From Candidatus Didemnitutus sp. (lineage in GTDB: Bacteria; Verrucomicrobiota; Verrucomicrobiia; Opitutales; Opitutaceae): a stretch of 64,000 bases of DNA. Shown here in pieces: positions 27,479 to 35,241 of the stretch (position 1 is the first letter of the stretch; each line of letters opens with the position of its first letter). The notes beneath the pieces are model-generated. The model saw only the letters and a list, made by a program, of their open reading frames with translations. It had not been told where the DNA came from and made no database searches. The stretch is taken from the NCBI GenBank assembly GCA_019634575.1, contig JAHCAY010000001.1, positions 3,224,001-3,288,000 on the forward strand, in the 5' to 3' direction. The position numbers and the translations under genes are program-made.

Positions 27479-27539
27479 GCGGAATTCGTGGGAGTTTCGC
27501 GAGGAGCGCGGGAGAAGGCGGAATTCCTGCGAATTCCGC
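27479..27539. repeat. Intergenic palindromic element (REP-like)
   Basis: GCGGAATTCG (27479-27488) is repeated inverted at 27530-27539, with a third GCGGAATTC half at 27518-27526. The left end is preceded by GGTA, so it reads GGTAGCGG and again gives a GTAG mark. It lies between the GNAT and DoxX genes. Confidence 0.55.
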
Positions 27540-27620
27540 GACGGAACGGCGACGAAGGGTAAGGCGGGGCACGGGGGATTTTTTCGGGAATAACCCGGCG
27601 CGGTCCGGCTCCCATGAGCC

Positions 27621-28082
27621 ATGAATCCGCGCACGCTCCTCGACACCTTCGACCGCTCCGCCTCGCACCTGCAGGCCCCGTTGCTGTTTTTGCTCCGCGT
27701 CTACTGGGGCGTGTCGTTCGCGCAGACCGGCTGGGGCAAGCTGATGCATCTGGAGCGCACGACGGAGTTCTTTGCCTCGCTCGGGTTGCCCGCGGCGAAG
27801 CTCAACGCGATCGCCGCCGGTTCGACGGAGATGCTCGGCGGCGCGTTGCTGGCGCTGGGATTGTTCGCCCGCCCGGCGGCGGTGCCGCTCACGTTCACGA
27901 TGATCGTGGCGTATCTCACGGCCGATCGCGAGGCGGTGCAGGCGATCTTCAGCGATCCAGACATGTTCACCGGCGCGGCGCCGTTTCTGTTTCTGGTGGT
28001 TTCGCTGCTCGTGCTCGCGTTCGGGCCGGGCAAGTGGTCGCTCGATCACTGGCGCCGCGTGCGCCAGCCGGCGGCAAAATAG
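27621..28082 (+). CDS. DoxX-family membrane protein
   Basis: 153 residues with four predicted membrane segments: LLFLLRVYWGVSFAQTG, STEMLGGALLALGLF, VPLTFTMIVAYLTA and FLFLVVSLLVLAFGPG. The N-terminal block RVYWGVSFAQTGWGKL is typical of DoxX. Family members are linked to thiol/redox homeostasis, and a DoxX protein (BufD) often belongs to bufferin operons. Here it is 26 kb from the bufferin genes, so a joint role is speculative. The next gene on the strand encodes a thioredoxin-fold protein, which fits a redox theme. Confidence 0.88.
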   Translation: MNPRTLLDTFDRSASHLQAPLLFLLRVYWGVSFAQTGWGKLMHLERTTEFFASLGLPAAKLNAIAAGSTEMLGGALLALGLFARPAAVPLTFTMIVAYLTADREAVQAIFSDPDMFTGAAPFLFLVVSLLVLAFGPGKWSLDHWRRVRQPAAK

Positions 28083-28198
28083 CTTCATCGCGTCCGCCTG
28101 TCTGGCGGCGGCGTAGATTGGACGGCGAGGTGCGTTCAGAACCGGTCACACTGCCTGGAGGACTCGGTTGGGAGAGCGCGCCTCGCCGTTTACTTTTC

Positions 28199-29986
28199 AT
28201 GAAGTCGATGCGCAGTTGTTCGTTGTTCCTCGTCCTGCTGGCCGCCGCGTTCGCCGGCGAATCGCCGTCGCCGTCGCCGCTGCCGTGGCGCGCGTGGTCG
28301 CCGGAGGTTTTCGCCGAAGCGCGGCGAACGAACAAACCCGTGCTGCTCGATCTCGAGGCGGTGTGGTGCCACTGGTGCCATGTGATGGACGCGACGACCT
28401 ATCGCGATCCGGCGGTCGTGGAGCTGTTGCGCGAGCGTTTCCTGCTCGTGCGGGTCGATCAGGAGTCGCGTCCCGATCTCGCCAACCGCTACGAAGATTA
28501 CGGCTGGCCGGCGACGGTGATCTTCGCGCCGGACGGCGCGGAGCGCGTGAAGAAGCAGGGCTACATCGCGCCGCGGGCGATGGAGGAGCTGCTCCGCGAC
28601 GTGCTGGCCGATCCGACGCCGCCGAAGGCGCGGCCGAGTGCGGTTGCCGCGGAGCCGGCCGGTGCGCCGACGCTCGAGGCGGCGCGACGCGCGGAGCTGG
28701 TGCAGCAATGGCGCGATGGCTACGACGAGCGCGCGGGCGGCTGGGGGTTTTCGCACAAGCTGCTGGACTGGGACACGGTCGAGTTCGCGTTGCGCGCGGC
28801 GCGGCAGGGCGATGCCGAGGCGGGACGCCGTGCACGGGCGACGCTGGATTTGCAGCGCCAGCTGCTCGATCCGGTGTGGGGCGGGGTTTACCAGTATTCG
28901 GTCGGCGGCGATTGGCATGAGCCGCACTTCGAGAAGCTCGTGCAGATGCAGGCGGAGAACCTGCGGCTCTACGCGCTCGCCTACGCGCGCGACGGCGAGC
29001 CGGCGGATCGCGCCATGGGCGAGGCCATCCTGCGCTACTTGCGGACATTCCTGCGCGGACCGGAGGGCGCGTTCTACGTGTCGCAGGACGCGGACCTCGT
29101 GCCCGGCGAACACAGCGCGGACTACTTTGCGTTGGACGATGCGGCGCGCCGGGCGCGCGGTGTGCCGCGCGTGGATCGCCATCTCTATGCGCGGGAAAAC
29201 GGCTGGGTCATCGCCGCTCTCGCGCAATGGTCCGCGGTGACCGGCGACGCGACGGCGCGCACGGATGCGGAGCGGGCGGCGCGCTGGCTGGTCGAGCATC
29301 GCGCCTTGCCGGCGGGCGGGTTTCGCCACGACGAGCGGGACAGCGCCGGACCTTACCTCGGCGACACGTTGGCGGCGGGGCGGGCGTTTCTCGCGCTGCA
29401 CCAGCTCACGCAGGAACCCGAGTGGCTCGCTCACGCCGAGGCGGCGGCGATGTTCATTGCCCGGAATTTCGCACGCCCGGGCGCGCCGGGGTTGGTTTCT
29501 AGTGCGGGAGATGGCGCCGGTCCGATCGCGCCGCAGCCGCAGTTCGACGAGAACGTGGGCGTGGCGCGTTTCGGGGCCGCGTTGGCGCGGGCGACGGGAC
29601 GGCGGGATTATCTGGATTTGGCGGAGTGCGCGTTGCGTTGGCTCAACGCGCCGGAGGTGACACGAGAGCGCTTTTTCTATGTGGGCGGCCTGCTGCTGGC
29701 GGAGGAGGAAGTGCGCACCGAGCCGGCGCACGTCACGATCGTGGGGCGGCGCGACGATCCGGTGGCGCGCGGGCTTTTTGCGTTGGCGCTGCGGATGCCC
29801 GAGACGCACAAGCTCGTCGAGTGGTGGGACCCGGCGGCCGGGCCGGCTCCGCGCGGCGAAGAGATTTTCCCGGCGCTCGATCGGGCCGCGGCGTTTCTGT
29901 GCGCAGGAGGGGCATGCTCGTCGCCGCTCGAGACGCCCGATGCATTGCAACGGCGCCTGGCGAAGCTCGGGCTCGCGCCGAAATGA
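28199..29986 (+). CDS. DUF255/YyaL thioredoxin-domain protein, exported
   Basis: 595 residues. A signal peptide (CSLFLVLLAAAFAGE) precedes an N-terminal thioredoxin-like domain with the unusual active-site string C57-H-W-C60-H and GWPATVIFAPDG. A long alpha/alpha-toroid of the six-hairpin glycosidase kind follows (VYQYSVGGDWHEPHFEKL, YLGDTLAAGRAFLALHQ). This is the organisation of the YyaL/SPATA20 family (usually 650-700 residues), whose reaction is not established. The copy is somewhat short and carries a signal peptide where most relatives appear cytoplasmic. It probably follows DoxX in one transcript (116-bp gap). Confidence 0.87.
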   Translation: MKSMRSCSLFLVLLAAAFAGESPSPSPLPWRAWSPEVFAEARRTNKPVLLDLEAVWCHWCHVMDATTYRDPAVVELLRERFLLVRVDQESRPDLANRYEDYGWPATVIFAPDGAERVKKQGYIAPRAMEELLRDVLADPTPPKARPSAVAAEPAGAPTLEAARRAELVQQWRDGYDERAGGWGFSHKLLDWDTVEFALRAARQGDAEAGRRARATLDLQRQLLDPVWGGVYQYSVGGDWHEPHFEKLVQMQAENLRLYALAYARDGEPADRAMGEAILRYLRTFLRGPEGAFYVSQDADLVPGEHSADYFALDDAARRARGVPRVDRHLYARENGWVIAALAQWSAVTGDATARTDAERAARWLVEHRALPAGGFRHDERDSAGPYLGDTLAAGRAFLALHQLTQEPEWLAHAEAAAMFIARNFARPGAPGLVSSAGDGAGPIAPQPQFDENVGVARFGAALARATGRRDYLDLAECALRWLNAPEVTRERFFYVGGLLLAEEEVRTEPAHVTIVGRRDDPVARGLFALALRMPETHKLVEWWDPAAGPAPRGEEIFPALDRAAAFLCAGGACSSPLETPDALQRRLAKLGLAPK

Positions 29987-29988
29987 AA

Positions 29989-30012
29989 ACGGCGCCCGCG
30001 GAAGGGCGCCGT
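29989..30012 (-). terminator. Hairpin between convergent genes
   Basis: ACGGCGCCC (29989-29997) pairs perfectly with GGGCGCCGT (30004-30012) around a 6-nt loop. Read on the minus strand it is followed by TTTTCA, so it most likely terminates the GYF-domain gene; the stem could serve both strands. Confidence 0.65.
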
Positions 30013-30038
30013 CGAAAGCGGGGGCGGCTTCGCCGTGC

Positions 30039-30899
30039 TTATTGGCGCGGGCCGACGAGCTGTTCGTAGGCGGCCGCGAGGGCTGCGTAGAAGAACGGCG
30101 CAGTGAGCACGACGCCGATGAGCAGGACGACGGTGCCGAGCGAGGAGGCGATCGCGGCGACGAGCACGAGGAAGAAGAACGCGAACCAGTTCGCCGAAAT
30201 GATGCGGCGGCTGACTTCCATGGCGGGCCAGAAGTCGAGCTTGTGGTCCAGGATCAGCAGGTAGGTGAACTTGTAGGCGATATAGAGATAGAGGCCGGGC
30301 AGGATCAGGCAGACGAGGCCGACCAGCGTCAGCACGATGCTGACGAGGCTGCCGAGGAGCAGCGCACCGGTCATCGTGTTGAAGCCGATGAAGCAATCGC
30401 CGAACTCGGGGCGCTCGCCGCGGAGTTTGCGCACGAAGTAATACTCGAGGCCGCCGACGAGCGGGCCGTAGAGGAGCAGGCCGGCGAGCGGGATGAAGTT
30501 CACCGCGGCGATGACGATCGTCATCACCAGCGTCACGCCGACGAAGGTCCAGTAATCGGTCTTGAGCAGGTCGAGGCCGCGACTGAGGGCGGCGCCGAAG
30601 TCGAGTTTCGCGCCGCGCGCGAGGATGGTGTCGGCGTAGGCCTTGGGGTCGGGATTCAGCGCGGGAGTGGCGGGCTTGGGCGTCTGGCCCCAGGCGTCGC
30701 GCTGGGGCGGCGGCGGAGGCGGCGGGGCGCCGAAGGCGTCGGCGAATTCCGGCAGCGAGCCGAGTGTGCTCCACGCGGCTTCGCCGTCGCGGCGGCACTG
30801 CGTTTGGGCATTTGCGCGTCCGCTGGCGATCCACTCGCGCAGCTTGTCGGCCGAAACCGGCCCGTATTCCTTACCGTCGGCGCCAATGATGGTGAACAT
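30039..30899 (-). CDS. GYF-domain membrane protein
   Basis: 286 residues. The N-terminal GYF_2 domain (about 1-55) reads YGPVSADKLREWIASGRANA and AWSTLGSLPEF. A Pro-run linker (residues 59-66) leads to a membrane domain with four or five helices: VGVTLVMTIVIAAVNFIPLA, LLLGSLVSIVLTLVGLVCLI, FAFFFLVLVAAIAS and TVVLLIGVVLTAPFFYAAL. Such GYF_2 plus DUF975/YciC-like proteins are common in Verrucomicrobiota and Planctomycetota; the GYF domain is thought to bind proline-rich peptides. Function is unknown. It sits just downstream of rsgA on the same strand. Confidence 0.82.
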   Translation of the reverse strand: MFTIIGADGKEYGPVSADKLREWIASGRANAQTQCRRDGEAAWSTLGSLPEFADAFGAPPPPPPPQRDAWGQTPKPATPALNPDPKAYADTILARGAKLDFGAALSRGLDLLKTDYWTFVGVTLVMTIVIAAVNFIPLAGLLLYGPLVGGLEYYFVRKLRGERPEFGDCFIGFNTMTGALLLGSLVSIVLTLVGLVCLILPGLYLYIAYKFTYLLILDHKLDFWPAMEVSRRIISANWFAFFFLVLVAAIASSLGTVVLLIGVVLTAPFFYAALAAAYEQLVGPRQ

Positions 30900-31003
30900 G
30901 GTGGGCGGAGGCTAGAGGGCCCGGCCGGGAGGTCAACGATGCGGCGGTGAGCGGTTTACCCGGGTGACGAGCGGGGGCGACGCGCCGCCGACGGGTCATG
31001 TGC

Positions 31004-32083
31004 TCACTCGTCGCCGCGTTTCTCGCGGACGCGCTGGCGGAGCTGCTTGGTGACCTTTTTCCACTCCGTCTTGTGCTTCTGCGAGGCGCGGCGGTCGACG
31101 CGGCGGACCTCGAAGGCGGTCTCGCGCTGGAGGCGCTGGTAGCTTTGCCAGCGGGAGAGTTCGAGCGTGCCGTCGGCGAGCGCGGCGCACACGGCGCAGC
31201 CGGGCTCGGTGGTGTGCGAGCAGTCGGTGAATTTGCAGCGCAGCGTGATCGCGCGGATGTCGGCGAAGACGTCTTCGACCGCTTCGTCGGCCTGCCAGGG
31301 CTGGAGTTCGCGCATGCCGGGCGTGTCGATGATGAGCACGCCTTCGGGGGAGACGACGAGTTCGCGCAGGGTGGTGGTGTGCCGGCCCTTGCCGTCGATG
31401 TCGCGGACTTCCTGCGTGGCGAGCAGGTCGTCGCCGACGAGTTCGTTGATGAGAGTGGATTTGCCGACGCCGGAGGAGCCGAGGAACGCGACGGTGGTGC
31501 GCGGGCGGAGCCACTCGCGCAACGGCGTGGTGCCGCCGCGTTTCAGGGCGCTGGTGACGACGATGGGCGTGCCCGGCGCGATGGCGTCGACCTCGGCGCG
31601 GCGCGCGGCGGCTTCGCGGGTGAGGTCGGATTTGTTGAGCACGATGACGGGCTGCGCGCCGCTGCTGCGGGCGGCGGCGAGGTAGCGCTCGATGCGGCGG
31701 AGGTTGAAGTTGGCGTCGAGCGAGCTGACGAGGAAGACGGTATCGATGTTCGCGGCGACGACCTGCTCGATCACTTGCAGCCCGGCGGCTTTGCGGGAGA
31801 ACTTGGTGCGGCGCGGCAGCACGGCGTGGATCAGCGCGCGGGTGTCGTCGCCGGGCAGCGGCTCGATGGCGACCCAATCGCCGACGGCGGGCATGTCGGA
31901 GATGGCGCCGGTCTCGGCGAGGAACTTGCCGGTGCATTGCGCGAGGCGCGCGGTGTCGGGCGTGGTGACTTCCCAGAAGCCTTTCAACTGGAGCGTGACG
32001 CGCGCAGCCAGCAGCCCGCCCGCGGCGTGCGGCGCGAAGGCGGCGGCGAGGGCGTCGGTCCAGCCGAGGTCGGCAAGCGTCAT
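31004..32083 (-). CDS. rsgA: Ribosome small-subunit-dependent GTPase A
   Basis: 359 residues from the ATG at 32083 (MTLADLGW); the frame extends 15 codons further. RsgA is a late 30S assembly GTPase that helps mature the decoding centre. The circularly permuted G-motif order is clear: G4 NKSD at 150-153, G1 GSSGVGKST at 202-210, then G3 DTPGM at 253-257. An OB fold precedes the GTPase. The C-terminal zinc knuckle uses C283, C288, H290 and C296. All catalytic elements are present. Confidence 0.97.
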   Translation of the reverse strand: MTLADLGWTDALAAAFAPHAAGGLLAARVTLQLKGFWEVTTPDTARLAQCTGKFLAETGAISDMPAVGDWVAIEPLPGDDTRALIHAVLPRRTKFSRKAAGLQVIEQVVAANIDTVFLVSSLDANFNLRRIERYLAAARSSGAQPVIVLNKSDLTREAAARRAEVDAIAPGTPIVVTSALKRGGTTPLREWLRPRTTVAFLGSSGVGKSTLINELVGDDLLATQEVRDIDGKGRHTTTLRELVVSPEGVLIIDTPGMRELQPWQADEAVEDVFADIRAITLRCKFTDCSHTTEPGCAVCAALADGTLELSRWQSYQRLQRETAFEVRRVDRRASQKHKTEWKKVTKQLRQRVREKRGDE

Positions 32084-32298
32084 GGACTTGGGAAATTGCG
32101 CCGCGGTCGCGCCGGTGCAACGCCGCACTTTGGACGCGGTCGCGCGACGCTAGCCGATGGAGTTAGGCTTTTTGGCGTAATGGGGGCATTCAAGGCATGC
32201 GCACCCTTGGGCAAGCGATGCAGGGGCTGAAAAGCGGGAAGGTCGTATCATGGGACATGCTCGACACGATCCACGCTCTATCCCCGGCGACGGATGTA

Positions 32299-33054
32299 AT
32301 GAAAACCACTACAGCTCGGCGCCTCCCCGCTTCTGTTCTCGCCAGTCCGCGCTATGCGGCCGGTTCCTGGCGTTACTACGGATGCTCCAATCCCCGCGGC
32401 ACGTTGATCATCGCGATCCTCGTCTCCGTCGGCATGCACGTGATGTTCCTCTACGGGTTCAATCACAAGGCCAAGGTCGTCAAGGCCGCGGCTCCGGTCG
32501 AGGAGATCATCCAGATCGCCATGCCGGACCTGAAGGAGGATGAACCCGACAAGGTCGAGGAGCTCGGCGACTCGTCCGACGACCAGACCCCGGCCATCGC
32601 CGTGCCGCAACTGGCTGACGTGCCCTCTTCGGTCTCGGTCAACCAGTTCGTGCAGCCGTTGCAGGTCCAGCCGCAGATCGCGGAGAACCTCAACGCCGCC
32701 AAGGTCGCCAAGATCCCGCTCAGCGCCACCCGCGCCCAGAAGATCGCCAACCTCGGCAAGGTGTTCGAAATCTCCCAGCTCGACCGCGCACCCTCGCCCA
32801 TCGCGCAACCGCCGCCCGCGTTCCCGTATTCCCTGCGCCAGCAAGTCTCCGAGGCGAAGGTCACGCTCGAGTTCATCGTCGACTCCAACGGCGAAGTCGT
32901 CGCCCCCATGGTCACCGACTCCTCGCACCACGGCTTCGATGAGGCGGCGATGGTCGGCGTCTCGAAGTGGAAGTTCCGCCCCGGCATGAAGGCCGGTCGC
33001 AAGGTCAATACCCGCGTCCGCCAGGTGATCAACTTCACCATCGGCGACGAGTGA
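32299..33054 (+). CDS. TonB-type energy transducer (copy 1)
   Basis: About 251 residues from the ATG at 32299. The start is set by alignment with the two paralogues; an in-frame ATG at 32197 would add 34 residues. A cytoplasmic N-terminus with GSWRYYG precedes one membrane helix (LIIAILVSVGMHVMFLYGF), an acidic/Pro periplasmic stretch with AVPQLADVPSSVSVNQFVQ, and a C-terminal TonB_C domain (FIVDSNGEVVAPMVTDSSHH, KWKFRPGMKAGRKV). TonB passes the energy of the ExbB/ExbD motor to outer-membrane receptors. No exbB or exbD lies in the window. Copies 2 and 3 are at 38.2 and 39.3 kb. Confidence 0.88.
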   Translation: MKTTTARRLPASVLASPRYAAGSWRYYGCSNPRGTLIIAILVSVGMHVMFLYGFNHKAKVVKAAAPVEEIIQIAMPDLKEDEPDKVEELGDSSDDQTPAIAVPQLADVPSSVSVNQFVQPLQVQPQIAENLNAAKVAKIPLSATRAQKIANLGKVFEISQLDRAPSPIAQPPPAFPYSLRQQVSEAKVTLEFIVDSNGEVVAPMVTDSSHHGFDEAAMVGVSKWKFRPGMKAGRKVNTRVRQVINFTIGDE

Positions 33055-33165
33055 GAATCTGAATTTGCCGGGTGAGCGGGAGATATTTGCCCGCCGCCCG
33101 GTCGAGCATCCGGGCCGGTCCCGCGTGTGGTTTTTCCGCGGGGCCGCGCCACGGGTGCGGGCCAC

Positions 33166-33183
33166 CTACGCAGCTCTGCGTAT
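33166..33183. promoter_or_regulatory. Inverted repeat CTACGCA-N4-TGCGTAt, candidate operator
   Basis: The arms are at 33166-33172 and 33177-33183 with spacer GCTC and one mismatch at the outer base. The repeat lies 48 bp before the PQQ-propeller start. Its partner is at 20751-20768 before the hybrid kinase gene. Confidence 0.5.
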
Positions 33184-33231
33184 GGGCCTCGCGCCGAGGC
33201 GCTGTTAGGTTGGGAGCGCAGATTGCGCTCC

Positions 33232-34995
33232 ATGAAGAAACTTACCCCGCTCCTCGCGCTGTGGCTTGCGTTGGCCACCTCGCTCCTTGCCGGCACCGCC
33301 GCGAAATCCATCTGGACCCAGGCCCTCGGCGCCGACGCCAAATGGTATCAGCTCACTTCGGCCGGCACGCTCCTGGTCGGCACCGCGGAGGCCTTGGTCT
33401 CCGTCAATCCCGACGACGGCAAAGTGCTCTGGAAGCGCGCCGACATCGCGAAATCCACCCGCAACAACGCCGTCGAGATCGCCGGCACGCCTTGGATCGT
33501 CGCCAATAATTTCGCCGGCCTGGGCAACTCCAAGGTCACGATGCAGGCGCTCGATCTCCTCACCGGCGAGACCGTCTGGAAGACGCCCCAGATGAACGGC
33601 CAATACCTCGACACCATCGCCGCGCCGCACAAGGGCCTCGTGATTTTCGTCCTCCAAACCTGGGGCGAGAAAGACGACGGCATCTACCTCCGCGCCCACG
33701 ACCTCGCGACCGGTGCGGCGAAGTGGTCGGTGAAATTCTGCAAATCCCAAGGCATCCCGCTCCACCTCGCCGACGGCAGCGGCAAGTTCATGCCGACGAT
33801 GGATCTCTCCGGTTACCACGATCCCGTTTTCGACGGCGACGAGATGTTCCTCGGCTACCTCGGCATCCACTGCATCGACCTCAACACCGGCGCCATCAAG
33901 TGGGGCGTGGATTTCCCGCCCGGTGCCAAGGGCCTCAAAAAGACCTACGCGCCGCTCCGCCTCGAGGGCGACATGATCTACGGTGCCGGCGGCGGTAGCG
34001 TCGTCGCCGTCAATCGCCGCACCGGCCAGCAGGTCTGGAAGAGCGAGCGCATTTCCGAATACGCCGGCCTCTTCAAGGCGCGCGACAACGCCATCGTCTC
34101 CCAGCTCGAAGTCGTAGACGGAAAAATCTTCGCACGCTTCGGCGGCAACTTCTCCGACGGCAACCAAGTCCTCCTTCGCGAACCGCTCGGCGTCGTCGTG
34201 CTCGACGGCGCGACCGGCAACCCCATCTACAAGGACCAGAAAATCGAAGGCGGCCTCACCAACCTCATGGTGCTGCCCGAGGCGCACGCCGTGATGTTCG
34301 CCGACGGCAAGGAACTCGTCGGCCTCTCCACGCAGGGCGCGACCGTCACCGAAACGTTCCGCGTGCCGATCGAGTTCAAGCGCAAGATGGGCGGCAGCGA
34401 CGTCGCCAAGATCGGTCTCGGCCTCACCGGCGGCCTCATGGGCACGATCAAAGCCGTCAGCTCCTCCAGCAAGGCCCGCCTCGACGTGCCGGTCGCGATC
34501 ACGCGCCAGAACGGGCACATCGTCGTGCAAGGCAAGCAGCACCTCCTCGGCTTCGACCCGCTCGCGAAGCAGCAGAAGTGGTCGCTCTACTACGCCGCGC
34601 CGAGCGACGCCTTCGCGACGCTCGCGATGTTCGCCGTCACCGCGCTCGCCTCCGCGCAAGGCAACATGCAGGTCGCGCAGAATGGCGGCATCCTGAACAG
34701 CGGCGGCCAGCAGGGCATGAACAACATCCAGTCCGCCCTCGACCGCTACAACTCCTACACTGAAAAACGCGCCGCTCGCGCCGGCGGCTCGAAGGCCACC
34801 GAGAGCTACACCTACATCGTGACGAAGCTGCCGAAATCCGGCCTCGGTCTCTACGGCGTGAACCTCGCCAGCGGCGAGACGGACCGCGAGATCGCGCTCG
34901 GCGCGAAGGACCCCGACTACCTCGCCGACGAGAAGACCGGCCGCGTCTACTATTTCAAGGACCACGACACCATCGTCGCCTATGCGTTCAACTGA
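33232..34995 (+). CDS. Exported PQQ-like beta-propeller protein
   Basis: 587 residues. The ATG at 33232 is chosen because it begins a signal peptide (LTPLLALWLALATSLLAG). Repeated propeller blades follow the PQQ/YVTN pattern: VNPDDGKVLWKRADI, LDLLTGETVWKTPQMNG, HDLATGAAKWSVKF, IDLNTGAIKWGVDFP and VNRRTGQQVWKSERI. A lower-complexity insert near residues 480-510 (GNMQVAQNGGILNSGGQQG) precedes the last blades. There is no catalytic PQQ-dehydrogenase triad that I can recognise, so it is more likely a binding or scaffold propeller in the periplasm than an oxidase. Function is unknown. The upstream dyad may control it. Confidence 0.83.
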   Translation: MKKLTPLLALWLALATSLLAGTAAKSIWTQALGADAKWYQLTSAGTLLVGTAEALVSVNPDDGKVLWKRADIAKSTRNNAVEIAGTPWIVANNFAGLGNSKVTMQALDLLTGETVWKTPQMNGQYLDTIAAPHKGLVIFVLQTWGEKDDGIYLRAHDLATGAAKWSVKFCKSQGIPLHLADGSGKFMPTMDLSGYHDPVFDGDEMFLGYLGIHCIDLNTGAIKWGVDFPPGAKGLKKTYAPLRLEGDMIYGAGGGSVVAVNRRTGQQVWKSERISEYAGLFKARDNAIVSQLEVVDGKIFARFGGNFSDGNQVLLREPLGVVVLDGATGNPIYKDQKIEGGLTNLMVLPEAHAVMFADGKELVGLSTQGATVTETFRVPIEFKRKMGGSDVAKIGLGLTGGLMGTIKAVSSSSKARLDVPVAITRQNGHIVVQGKQHLLGFDPLAKQQKWSLYYAAPSDAFATLAMFAVTALASAQGNMQVAQNGGILNSGGQQGMNNIQSALDRYNSYTEKRAARAGGSKATESYTYIVTKLPKSGLGLYGVNLASGETDREIALGAKDPDYLADEKTGRVYYFKDHDTIVAYAFN

Positions 34996-35095
34996 GCGCG
35001 GAACCTTTCCCGCGCGCGTGCGTCAGACGCGTCCGAACCCATTGTCCTGAACGCGAGCGGGGGACATGCGCCCGCCAGCTCAGATCCACAATACT

Positions 35096-35132
35096 GCGGC
35101 CTCGCACTCCGAAATCGCGGAGGCGAGGCCGC
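35096..35132 (+). terminator. Hairpin after the PQQ-propeller gene
   Basis: GCGGCCTCGC (35096-35105) pairs with GCGAGGCCGC (35123-35132), with a further inner TCCG/CGGA pairing. It lies 100 bp after the stop. There is no T tract, so the role is uncertain. Confidence 0.4.
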
Positions 35133-35241
35133 GCTGCATTTGAGGATCTCTTAACGCTTCGGGGATTCCCCCGATGCGCAGCGGCGTGGCGGGAGGTGCG
35201 CGCGAGTAGCGGGAAATCCGAGATGGATTGTCGCGGGGGGC

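Noticed and set aside
27621..28082. DoxX gene as the BufD member of the bufferin operon
   Set aside because: It is 26 kb away in a different transcript, and DoxX proteins are common outside bufferin systems.
33232..34995. PQQ-dependent alcohol dehydrogenase
   Set aside because: The blades are present, but I see no quinoprotein catalytic residues, adjacent disulfide Cys pair or cytochrome domain.
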